This document shows positions 7,983-16,068 of a stretch of DNA of 22,444 nt, in pieces. Every line of letters starts with the position of its first letter. Position 1 is the first letter of the stretch. Origin of the DNA: Chara braunii (Eukaryota > Streptophyta > Charophyceae > Charales > Characeae). The notes under the pieces were generated by a model that searched no databases, was not told the DNA's origin, and worked only from the letters and a program-made list of their open reading frames with translations. Made by a program: the position numbers and the translations under genes. Location of the stretch: NCBI GenBank assembly GCA_003427395.1, contig BFEA01000358.1, forward strand, positions 1,031,696 through 1,054,139, given 5' to 3'.

Positions 7983-9158
7983 TCACTCTGAGTCATCATC
8001 CGAGAATGATTGGTCCGACTCTGAACTCACGGGTCTGGCTTCCTCCTTAATAGCCACGCCCTTATTCGTCCTTGTCGTAGTGCGTGGCGTCACAGGTAGT
8101 GGAATGTTCGAGGGATCATATGCCACCACCGAACGACGAGTGATCAGTCGCTTAATTGCCAACTCCCACTTACCATATGCCACCTTCTCGTGGCGGCACG
8201 CTTCCTTTAGTTCTTCAATGGTTAGCGCGTCGTAGAAGTCTTGATATTCTTTCTCGAATTTCTCTCGCCCTCCTGGTCCGCAGGATGCCATGATGTGTTT
8301 CAATGACAAGTATATCTTCGATGGTGTGCTTGATGTTGCGACCTCCTTCGCTTGTTCTCCCTTAATCGATTCAATCCTCGCCTTAGCCTCCTCCGATAAC
8401 TCCGTGTTCGATCTTTTCTCCGGGGTAGTCATCGGTGGACTATCCCCCACTGCTATGTCCGGACCCCGCTTCCTTTTTTCCAGACGATCCAGTTTCGCTG
8501 CTTGCCTTCGAAGCGCCAGCAGCTCCTCGTCCTCAGTTTCCTCCATTCCCAATGTTTTCAATGCAATCATTCTTCGAAGGCGTTCTTTCTCCTCGTTGTT
8601 TGCATCAGCACGACCCGTTGTCTTACTTGATCTCCCTCCTCTGAGTTCATACCGCTCAATTTCTTCCTCACGCTCCTTTCTCATCTCACCACGAATGATC
8701 CGCATCAGGCGGGCATCTCGTTCCTCTTCCCGTTGAAGCCTCTGTTCTTCTCTTAGCGCTCTCTTTAACTCCTTGGCTCGTTCTGCTTCCTCTTCTAGCC
8801 TGCTTCTCTCGATCTCTCTTTCACGTTCAACTCTTTCCCTCCTTTCTTTGGCCACCTGTAAGAAGTAATTCCGTATGAGCGAATCGGTATTCTCCATACT
8901 ACGCTCGTTCCCACTCTCCGCCGACCGGCTCCGACGCGAATTCATATACTCGCCGCTCGTATTGGTTCTACCAGTTCTTGTCTGCGTTGTCGGTAATCCC
9001 GATGGAACGAAAGTCCTCCCCTGCGCTCGTGCTCTCCAATATTCGGCACAGTCACGGATGAAGTGTCCGCTCTCCCCACACTTGTAACATTTTCGTCCAT
9101 CCGGTGGTAACGAACCACCCCCTTCATTCCCCCGCCTAGATTTTCCCTCCTCGCTCAT
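7983..9158 (-). CDS. Zinc-knuckle, coiled-coil gag-like protein
   Basis: I start it at ATG 9158-9156 (MSEEGKSRRG). The frame is open 14 codons further up, but only a TTG is available there. The product is about 391 residues. A CCHC zinc knuckle (C-x2-C-x4-H-x4-C) sits at residues 24-37 (CYKCGESGHFIRDC; about 9089-9048), as in retroelement gag nucleocapsids that bind RNA. A strongly charged Glu/Arg-rich stretch at about residues 110-175 (EREIERSRLEEEAERAKELK and onward) should form a coiled coil. A further conserved-looking region lies near residues 285-345. The C-terminus is acidic (SFSDDDSE). The TGA stop is followed in the same frame by the GIY-YIG segment. No protease motif is seen. Likely role, by inference: RNA packaging or particle protein of the surrounding element. 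Confidence 0.75.
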   Translation of the reverse strand: MSEEGKSRRGNEGGGSLPPDGRKCYKCGESGHFIRDCAEYWRARAQGRTFVPSGLPTTQTRTGRTNTSGEYMNSRRSRSAESGNERSMENTDSLIRNYFLQVAKERRERVEREREIERSRLEEEAERAKELKRALREEQRLQREEERDARLMRIIRGEMRKEREEEIERYELRGGRSSKTTGRADANNEEKERLRRMIALKTLGMEETEDEELLALRRQAAKLDRLEKRKRGPDIAVGDSPPMTTPEKRSNTELSEEAKARIESIKGEQAKEVATSSTPSKIYLSLKHIMASCGPGGREKFEKEYQDFYDALTIEELKEACRHEKVAYGKWELAIKRLITRRSVVAYDPSNIPLPVTPRTTTRTNKGVAIKEEARPVSSESDQSFSDDDSE

Positions 9159-9300
9159 TTTAACCGTTCTTCCCACTCTCCCTTCAGTTCGCGAATCCAA
9201 CTACACACTTTCAATCTCTCGAAGCTCTCTCTCGTCGTCTTCACATAAGCCGCCACCTCCGCTAGGTACAATCTCCTAGTTGGTTACGACCTTAGGTAGT

Positions 9301-9687
9301 AGGATGATACAAGACCGCACGCAAAGCACGCCAACGCACGCAAAGCAGGCAGTAAACAGCGATCAGGACAAAGCCAAGACAAGCTGTATACTCATCATCA
9401 AACATCAACTTCCTTAAAATTGACCCACGTTAATCGGTGAAGTTAACTGTGGTCGAGTGAAAACACAGCAGATGATAGAAAATGATGAAAATGAAAATGA
9501 AGACGGACTTGCCACCAACAAATCTCCGACTACCGCAGTCATCACTACGGTCAGTCCAGACCCTCCCCGGACTACCACAGTCGTGTACGGACAGTCCATC
9601 CCATAGTCCTGTCCGCGTCATTCCGGCGAAAGAGGAAAAACCACTATAAAAAACACCTATTTAACTCGACCGTCAACCGAATAAACA
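9301..9687 (-). repeat. Upstream terminal direct repeat of the GIY-YIG element
   Basis: Partner of 6877-7267. The sequence inside it on the minus strand (ACTACCTAAGGTCGTAACCA) shows no obvious tRNA 3'-end complement, which argues against a standard LTR retrotransposon. It should carry the element's promoter, but I find no convincing TATA box on the minus strand. 9159-9300 is untranslated leader. Confidence 0.9.
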
Positions 9688-9796
9688 ACATTTGCCTCAA
9701 CGTTACATCCAAATTCTTTACCAAATTTGAAATAAAAATTAAATACTAACAATAAATAATAATAATAATGGAAATTAAAAAAAAAAAAACGAGAAT
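9688..9796 (+). mobile_element. hAT-like element 0, middle fragment
   Basis: Continues the body A sequence broken at 6875 (CCTCAACGTTACATCCAAAT and ACCAAATTTGAAATAAAAAT). It runs into an A-rich tract that is broken again by element 1 at 9797. A further piece of the same element resumes at 10887-10994 (GAGTGGGCAAGCACGTTTTG). Confidence 0.7.
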
Positions 9797-9957
9797 CAGG
9801 GTTGCCGGCGTTCGGGACAGGCCGAGCGCCCGAACGTACGGGACCCCTTCGGAAGACGTTCGGCCATTTGAGCCGAACGCGGATCAAAAAAAAAAAAAAA
9901 AAAAAAAAAATCAAAAAATTTTGAAAAAAAATATGTTATGGAGAACAATAAACTAAA

Positions 9958-10224
9958 CTAGGCTACCAGAGTGGCCCGGGGTCACTTGCCTGGCCGGGCC
10001 AAAAAGATTTAAAAAATAAAAAGAATAAAAAATATTTTTAATTTTTATTTTATATTTTAGATTTGGTAAAGAATTTTGATGTGACCCTGAGGCAAAGGTT
10101 GTTCAATTTATTTTTCTGCATAACAAAGTTGTTTTTTGGATTTTTTGTTTTTTTTGTTGGGACCCTCCCTTGTCCTTGCACGGGCTGGCCACCCGGGACC
10201 CGGGCGGCCCGACTGGTAGCCTAG
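9958..10224 (-). mobile_element. Nested 267-bp terminal-inverted-repeat element with 8-bp TSD
   Basis: Perfect 12-bp terminal inverted repeats CTAGGCTACCAG (9958-9969) and CTGGTAGCCTAG (10213-10224) are flanked by exact AAACTAAA (9950-9957 and 10225-10232). An 8-bp TSD fits the hAT superfamily. Its interior, read on the minus strand, has the same order as its host: GC-rich end, A-rich spacer, then a diverged body A (CTTTGTTATGCAGAAAAATA, CTTTACCAAATCTAAAATAT). It is therefore a relative of the element it sits in, inserted in the opposite direction. Confidence 0.8.
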
Positions 10225-10330
10225 AAACTAAACAAAATTTGTCTGGCACTGCATCCAAATTCTTTACCAAATTTGAATTAAAAATCAAATACAAAAAATA
10301 AACACTATGATAAAAATAAAAAAAAATAAA

Positions 10331-10428
10331 AAGAGAATTAAAATGAGTGAGTGTGTCAGCACCTTTTCGACAAAATAAAAAGAGAATTAAAATGAGTGAG
10401 TGTGCCAGCACCTTTTCGACACCGCCAT
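10331..10428. repeat. 49-bp tandem duplication
   Basis: AAGAGAATTAAAATGAGTGA begins at 10331 and again at 10380, with one T/C difference in the following GTGTG(T/C)CAGCACC. It accounts for part of the extra length of element 1 over element 2. Confidence 0.9.
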
Positions 10429-10994
10429 CTTTGTCGATTTTTAATTATTTTTTGGCATTGGCAAATGCCCTGAAAATTTATAGATATGTAGTTTAGATAA
10501 TCAATAACTAATTGAAATCTTTTTAAAAAATAATAATTTTTTTTTGGCCCCGAAATAAAGTGAAAACAAACAGTTAAAAGTGACAAAAAAACAAAATAGT
10601 GAGTGGGCGAGCACGTTTTGATACCCCCATATTTGACGATTTTAATGTTTTTTTGGCTTAGCATAATGGCTTCAAAATTTACAAGCGTGTAGGTTACATC
10701 ATAGATAACTCACAAAAAACAATTCAGAAAAGAAATTTTATTTTTAGGCTCCGAAACTATTTTTGGCGGGGGCCGAACCTACAGGTGTTCGGCCCCCGAA
10801 CGCCGGAACGTTCAGGGGCGGGGGGCCCCCGAACGCCGGAACGTTCAGGGGCGGGGGGGCCCCGAACGTTCGGTCAGGTAACCCTGACGCGAAAAAAAAT
10901 ATTGAGTGGGCAAGCACGTTTTGGACACCGCCATCTTTGGTGATTTTTTATTTTGTTCTGGCTGTGACAAATGCCATGAAAATTTATACATGTG

Positions 10995-11758
10995 AAGGGT
11001 AACCGGCGTTCAGGATGGGCCGAACGCCCGAACCCGAACGCCCGAACGTATGGTACCCCTTGGGGATGCGTTCGGCCGTTCGGGCCGAACGCGGACCAAA
11101 AAAAAAAAAAAAAAAAAAAAACATGTCATCAAAAAAATCTGAAAAAAAGATATGTTATGGCGAGAAATAAATGAAACAAGATTTGCCTGAGCATTACATC
11201 CGAATTCCTTACCAATTTTGAAATTAAAAAAAAATACGGAAAGTAAATACTCATAATAAAAATAAATAAAAATAAAAAGAGAATTAAATTTAGTGAGTGT
11301 GCGAGCATGTTTTCGACACCGCCATCTTTGGGGATTTTTTTTTTTTTTTTTGGCATAGCTAAATGCCCTGAAAATTTACAGATGTGTACTTCACATAATA
11401 CAAAACCCATTAAAAAAGTTTCAAAAAATAATAAAATTGTTTAGACCCCGAACTAAAGCGAAAACAAAAAGTAAAAAGGGAAACAATATGTGGGCGAGCA
11501 CGTTTTGACACCGCCATCTTTGGCGATTTTTAATTCTTATTTGGCTCCGCCAAATGACTTGAAAATTTACAGGCATGTACATCACGTCATAGAGAACTCA
11601 CAAAAAAACATTCAGAAAAAAATATTTATTTTTAGGCCCCGAAATAATTTTTGGCGGGGGCCGAACGCCGTCGGGTTCGGACCCTGTAAGGGACCCCGAA
11701 CGCCCGTACGTACGGAGGTCTGCCCGGGGACCTCCGTACGTACGGGCTGGTGACCCTG
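10995..11758 (+). mobile_element. hAT-like non-autonomous element 2 (most complete copy)
   Basis: The left end is AAGGGTAACCGGCGTTCAGG. The right end is GGGCTGGTGACCCTG. Layout: CGAACG-rich end, poly(A) 11098-11121, body A 11122-11240, B units from about 11293 and 11490, and a GC-rich right end from 11651 containing a long ACCTCCGTACGTACGG-type inverted repeat. Length is 764 bp. No coding capacity. The left terminal base differs from CAGGG, and the flanks (TACATGTG / TATATATA) do not form a TSD, perhaps because the right flank is an expanded (TA)n tract. Confidence 0.65.
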
Positions 11759-11955
11759 TATATATATATATATATATATCATAGCTACGCCGGACCGGAC
11801 ACCGGACCGAATCCGGACCCCGGACCCCGGACCTCCCGGGCCCTTCCGGAGTTCCGGGAAACCGGAATATCCGGACCGACCCGGACCCCCTGTCCGGATT
11901 CCGGTCCGGATCACTTATAGTGTCCGGAAAAAAAAAAAAAAAAAAAAAAAAAAAA
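11759..11955 (+). repeat. (TA)n plus CCGGA-rich block plus poly(A), copy 1
   Basis: A short (TA)n tract is followed by ATCATAGCTACG, then dense CCGGACC/GGTCCGG words to about 11930 and a 27-nt A run. An inverted relative lies at 13092-13234. From 11956 to 12265 there is T-rich and GA-rich simple sequence and no supported gene. Confidence 0.7.
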
Positions 11956-12267
11956 GCGGTTGTACTCCTACTCCTGCCCCTCCTCGTCGTAGCTATGGTG
12001 TAAGGGGTGTGTGTGTGTTGCAGGGCCTAGCCACGCCATGCGCAAATTAGTTATGTGGCACATATGCACTTCCTTTTTTTTTTTTTTTTTTTTGAAGGGG
12101 TGTGTATGTATATGGGGGGTGGAGAGAGAGATGAGAGAGCAACCTCAGCACCGGGTCCCCTTACCACGGATCAGACGGCCCATGCAGGCCATCTGAAGGG
12201 TCCTCGCAACCATCTAGTGCAAAAACCCCTCGAAATCAAGGCAGGCAGCACATATGCAGTGGAGCAC

Positions 12268-12335
12268 GAGCTGGCCAAATATATAGTCAAGATTCGAGTT
12301 CGGGTCTGCGTTTCAGCAGTTATGGGTTGGTCGCG
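12268..12335 (+). repeat. Dispersed repeat R, copy B (partial)
   Basis: Contains GGCCAAATATATAGTC, GATTCGAGTTCGGGTCTG and CAGCAGTTATGGGTTGG, the start of the R consensus. It faces copy C, so 12268-12335 and 12598-12658 form an inverted pair about 265 bp apart. Confidence 0.7.
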
Positions 12336-12404
12336 TAGCTAAGCCCTGTTGATCTCTGGCATTCTCTGCACGTGACTCTTAGGGCTTGGCTGCACTACTC
12401 ACGA

Positions 12405-12658
12405 AATGTGCAAAATTAGAATGAATCTTCTGCAGAATGTGGAATAATACATGTTTTGTCTTTTGTGCATTTGGTGAGTAGAGGCCCTTAGGGCCACTGC
12501 ACGTATTCCTAAGAAAAGAAAAACGAGAAAAGAAAAGAAAAACGAGAAAAGAAAAGGAAAACGACAGAAGAAAAGAGAAACGAGAAAACAGAGAAATAGT
12601 GACCCATAACCGAGATGCACAAACCTGAATTCGAATCCAGACTATATATTGTCTGCCC
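12405..12658 (-). repeat. Dispersed repeat R, copy C
   Basis: Minus-strand counterpart of 6503-6740, with the same block order. A GAAAAGAAAAACGAGAAAAG tract separates the CAGTGGCCCTAAGGGCC core from the CGGTTATGGGTC block. From 12659 to 13090 only an imperfect palindrome around TTCGAA (12664-12694) and A/T runs are seen. Confidence 0.75.
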
Positions 12659-13091
12659 ACGGTCAGAGAGTTTAAGTTCGAATTGAACCTCTGGATGGCG
12701 TGGGATCCTGGGCCTCCTGGCTAGTATGATGTAGGGATCCTACTGAAAAGAGGCTGGACCCAACTAGGACAGTTTTGGGGTATGGAGCGGCCTCGACTTT
12801 TCTCCCTCTTCCTTCTGATTTTCAGAAACGAGGGGAATGTTTGGCCACCCCACACTGTCCTTTCAACTTTTTTTCTTTTTTTTTTTTAGTGCACCGCCGC
12901 AAGTATGAGAAAAAAAAAAAAGGAACAAAGAAAACCAAACCCCCTCGTTTTCTAGGCCGTCTGGATCGTCGGTGAGGGTGGTAAAAAATAAGGCACTATT
13001 TTTTTTGGGCGGCCCAGGGCGTGAACAATCGCCCCCGACCACCGAAAAAAAAAATTGGCCATTGGGCTAGGGCCCTCACATCCAGACCAAG

Positions 13092-13163
13092 ATCCGGACC
13101 CGGACCCCGGACCCCAGACCCCGGACGGTCCGGATCCCTATCCGGTGGTCCGGATCGTAGTTA

Positions 13164-13233
<70 letters not shown>

Positions 13234-13234
13234 G
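13092..13234 (-). repeat. CCGGA-rich block plus (TA)n, copy 2 (inverted)
   Basis: CGGACCCCGGACCCC words are followed by GGTCCGGATCGTAGTTATGA and a 66-bp (TA)n tract. The reverse complement aligns with 11775-11815. The TA tract gives an Ile-Tyr run in translation, which I exclude from the coding region that follows. Confidence 0.75.
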
Positions 13235-13236
13235 CA

Positions 13237-14220
13237 ATGAGGGACCGTCAACTTGAACTACACAATGCTCGAGCAGGTGAGTGGTTTAATCTTCCATCCC
13301 ACATCTCTGCCTGCGTTGTGCACGGCCCTGGCCATTATATGGCCATTGTACATGCCTCCTACCACTGGGAGCTGTGGGACAACGGCACCATGGTCCATGC
13401 CATGATTGATGTCACTGATTTCTTACAAAATGATGTTGTTTTCTTGCCACAACAAACCGTCCACGATCTCTTTTATGTCGAAGATCATTCCTCTGGCCCC
13501 GTGCTGCAGCAAGACAATGCACCAACACTCTGCGGCCTTCTCCTTCAAGTTTGCACAACCACAAACACTGTTACACTCGGCTGTAGCCGCCATCGTCTCC
13601 ATCACAATCACTACAATGACATGGTTTTTGCATCCATGTGTGCAGAGGACTGTCCCACCGTTCCTGACTGTAGGCACCCTCCGCATCCGGACACTATATG
13701 TCCATTTTGCGGTCATGGGCGCTATACTGAATGCATGCTCTTTTGTGGTGACCGTTCTTCTTTCATTTTGGCCTGCAATCGACATGCCATTTGTCGGGGG
13801 TGTATGGCGGGCATGCTCAATGCCACCCGCCGTGGCAATTGTTGCACTGAAAATGCTCATCTAGGTCTTCCATGTGTTCATCCACGTCATCCTTACAATG
13901 TATGTCCTCTCTGTTGTCAAGGACAGACTCATTTTTTAGCCTTTTCTTTGCCTTCATCTTCACTCCACACTCCATACCTTCCCTTCCTTTCCCTTCCTTT
14001 CCCTTCCTTTCCCTTTATCGTTCTTTGTTTGTCTGCTTTCCATCTCTCATCCCTGTGTTTATCCCTTCCCCCTTCCCTCTGCCTCTTTCTCACAGCGTAC
14101 AAGTGGGTTGTTATGGCACACGGGGATGGCGGCAGCCCGCGCTCAACTTCATCAACGTGGCGAACCTTGTACGTGAGAAACACGGTGAAAGGGGAGTCAA
14201 AAAAAGAAAGAGTAAAATGA
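13237..14220 (+). CDS. RING-like zinc-binding protein with USP-C-terminus-like region (partial or unspliced)
   Basis: I start at ATG 13237 because everything upstream is (TA)n and GC repeat. True upstream exons may be missing. Residues 17-85 (FNLPSHISACVVHGPGHYMA ... WELWDNG ... HDLFYVED) resemble the C-terminal half of ubiquitin-specific proteases: an acidic/aromatic lead-in, the catalytic His in GHY (His33), then W-x2-W/FDN and a final LFY strand. The catalytic Cys box that should lie ~200+ residues earlier is absent. Residues 155-226 fit the C3HC4 RING spacing: C155-x2-C158, C180-x2-H183-x2-C186-x2-C189, C223-x2-C226. Such domains remove or attach ubiquitin. Finding both together suggests a ubiquitin-pathway protein. 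The phrase C-x-HP-x-HP-x3-CP-x-C occurs twice (CRHPPHPDTICPFC and CVHPRHPYNVCPLC). After residue 232 the frame enters CCTTCC pyrimidine-rich DNA ending in a splice-acceptor-like CACAG at 14095, so the region 13930-14095 is probably intronic. Domain calls are motif-based. Confidence 0.5.
   Translation: MRDRQLELHNARAGEWFNLPSHISACVVHGPGHYMAIVHASYHWELWDNGTMVHAMIDVTDFLQNDVVFLPQQTVHDLFYVEDHSSGPVLQQDNAPTLCGLLLQVCTTTNTVTLGCSRHRLHHNHYNDMVFASMCAEDCPTVPDCRHPPHPDTICPFCGHGRYTECMLFCGDRSSFILACNRHAICRGCMAGMLNATRRGNCCTENAHLGLPCVHPRHPYNVCPLCCQGQTHFLAFSLPSSSLHTPYLPFLSLPFPSFPFIVLCLSAFHLSSLCLSLPPSLCLFLTAYKWVVMAHGDGGSPRSTSSTWRTLYVRNTVKGESKKERVK
14060..14095 (+). promoter_or_regulatory. Candidate 3' splice acceptor
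   Basis: A pyrimidine tract (CCCTTCCCCCTTCCCTCTGC and CTCTTTCT) runs into CACAG. The following sequence in the other frame encodes a basic tail (GVKKRKSK). No good GT donor is evident just after the cysteine cluster. GTATGT at 13900 is the best-looking one, but it would cut the last CPLC motif. Confidence 0.4.
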
Positions 14221-14311
14221 ATGGTTTCACTGTGCCCTTCATGTTTGTCTTGTTTTTTTTTTGCCGTTTGTTTCGCAAACTGTGCTTTCTTAGTTCGTAG
14301 TTATGTGACTA

Positions 14312-14392
14312 TATATATATATATATATATATGATGATATATATATATATATCGTCACAAACAGAATATATATATATATATATTATATACAT
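14312..14392. repeat. (TA)n tracts
   Basis: Three TA tracts separated by GATGATA and a CGTCACAAACAG spacer lie immediately left of hAT-like element 3, as (TA)n also lies beside elements and blocks at 5917, 11759 and 13165. Confidence 0.9.
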
Positions 14393-14393
14393 A

Positions 14394-14768
<375 letters not shown>

Positions 14769-15775
14769 GCAAGGAAAATGAGCAATAGGGAGATGACAAT
14801 ATTCAGATTGCACAATCACATTTTGAAAGTCAAATCGTATCACAGTGTTCAGAAAGCAGCATTGCACCAATATGACACCAATGGACAATCGTAACACTGA
14901 AAACCAATGTCAATGAGAGTTTGTTCTCGCCACCACCAACATATGTATCCAGGCCCTTCTTCCTAGTTGTCACTCGACGCTCAGCCTACTCCCTACACAC
15001 CTACTACTAGCCTACTAATTGACAGTGCAACTCTTGACGTCGGCAGCCAATGCAATACTTGAAGATGTCGCCTGTAGCAGACCATCGCCAATACCAGGTA
15101 TGTGCCCTCACATCATCATCATCATCATCCTTCTCTCTCTCCCTTGTCTTACACCCACGTCTTCCCTCTGTACACCCGAAGTCCACGTCTAGGCCTCACT
15201 GTAGTCCAAACCCATCCAGCTATGGAGGCTGGGCTATGGCGCCGCCCTCAACAGCGCCCTGCTCCCTACACGACCGCACACACTAGCACCTTGCCTCTCG
15301 GCGCCAACAGCAGCCCACGAGAGTCCGCTCCAGCAGCGCTGCCGCCAGCATGCAAGTGCTGAATACCTGGCCAGGCAGCGAGCTCTTCCCTATATGGAAT
15401 GAGCCGGCCTGCCTTCACAGCCTGGCTGGCCTGGGCCTCGGCCCAGAAGCTTCCGGTAGGACCCAAGATGTTGCGCCTCTGTTGCAGTTACTGGGCCTCA
15501 TTCGGTTGGGCCTCCCAACTGTCTGTGTATGAGGCTGCGATTCTCGCCCAGGGCCTGCATTTTTCTGAAAGGCCCGGAAGGCCATGGAATGTCTCGCTGC
15601 TCGGCCTGTGTTTCCCTCAACCAACTGGCGCGGCGAAACTGCCTGGACCCCAAATACGAAATTGGCAGCTGAGGGCCTCGTAAATTGTTAGGCTCGTTTT
15701 CACTTAGGGCGGGCATATTTGCAACAGGGCCCCCTTAGGCTTGCCGAAGACCCAGATCCTCGCGAATGAAAATAA
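14769..15775. other. ~1-kb unrecognised segment interrupting element 3
   Basis: Body A stops near 14768 and the B unit resumes near 15776, so about 1 kb has been inserted. It holds a (CAT)n tract at about 15110-15128 and GC-rich sequence with many GGCCTGGGCC/CGGCCCAG-type words at 15370-15720. Short open frames here have no recognisable domain and overlap on both strands. I found no terminal repeats or TSD. Confidence 0.5.
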
Positions 15776-16048
15776 GAAAAAATAAGACCATAATGAAATT
15801 ATTGAGCGGGCGAGCACGTCTTTGACACCGCCATCTTTGGCGATTTTTCTTTTTTTTTCTGGCTTTGACAAATGCTATGAAAAATTATATATGTGTATCT
15901 TACATAGAACCTAAAAATAAGGTTTGAAAAAGTAATAATTTTTTTCATGCCCCGAAATAAAGGGAAAACAAAAAGTGAAAAGAGAGAAAAAACAAATCAG
16001 TGGGTGGGCAAGCAAGTTTTGACACCACCATCTTTGTCGATGGATTAC
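15776..16048 (+). mobile_element. hAT-like element 3, B units (right part, truncated)
   Basis: Two B units are present: 15800 (GAGCGGGCGAGCACGTC, GACACCGCCATCTTTGGCGA) and 16000 (GGGTGGGCAAGCAAG, GACACCACCATCTTTG). The second stops at the LINE poly(T) at 16049. The remaining B sequence and right end are not found on the far side of the LINE within this window. Confidence 0.7.
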
Positions 16049-16068
16049 TTTTTTTTTTTTTTTTTTTG

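Larger units (their letters stand above)
6877..9687 (-). mobile_element. Zinc-knuckle/GIY-YIG element with ~390-bp direct terminal repeats (Penelope-like or novel non-autonomous)
   Basis: The element is bounded by direct repeats 6877-7267 and 9301-9687, about 94-95% identical by my hand alignment, and is flanked by an exact shared AACAACATTTG (up to 11 bp; 7 bp lies strictly outside the repeats). Inside, on the minus strand, are a zinc-knuckle/coiled-coil frame and a GIY-YIG-like frame. I see no reverse transcriptase, integrase, aspartic protease, tRNA-type primer-binding site next to the upstream repeat, or polypurine tract next to the downstream one. Termini are not TG...CA. GIY-YIG nuclease plus long direct repeats and a target duplication longer than the 4-6 bp of LTR elements recall Penelope-like elements (GIY-YIG endonuclease, pseudo-LTRs). 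The lack of reverse transcriptase would make it non-autonomous. An alternative is a degenerate LTR element that captured a GIY-YIG gene. Confidence 0.7.
9797..10886 (+). mobile_element. hAT-like non-autonomous element 1
   Basis: The left end is CAGGGTTGCCGGCGTTCGGG. The right end is GGTCAGGTAACCCTG, whose reverse complement begins CAGGGTTACC. The order is: GC-rich end full of CGAACG words (9797-9885), poly(A) to 9910, body A (9911-9957 and 10233-10300, split by a 267-bp insertion), two ~200-bp B units (from about 10380 and 10597, each with GAGC(A/G)CxTTTTxGA and CCGCCATCTTTG-like phrases), and a GC-rich right end (10763-10886). It has no coding capacity. Terminal CAGGG is typical of hAT transposons, which leave 8-bp duplications. 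The flanks here (ACGAGAAT / ACGCGAAA) match imperfectly, so the assignment is tentative. Confidence 0.65.

Noticed and set aside
6877-9687. Simple LTR retrotransposon
   Set aside because: No TG...CA ends, no primer-binding site, no polypurine tract, no pol domains, and a TSD longer than usual; kept only as an alternative.
12590-12640. TAACCGAGATG and AATTCGAATCC as possible tRNA-type A and B boxes in repeat R
   Set aside because: The spacing is only about 10-20 bp, far too short for a pol III internal promoter, and other copies do not keep both boxes.
15050-15716. Overlapping 60-95-codon frames on both strands
   Set aside because: GC-rich DNA lacks stop codons by composition; no motifs, and the frames contradict each other.
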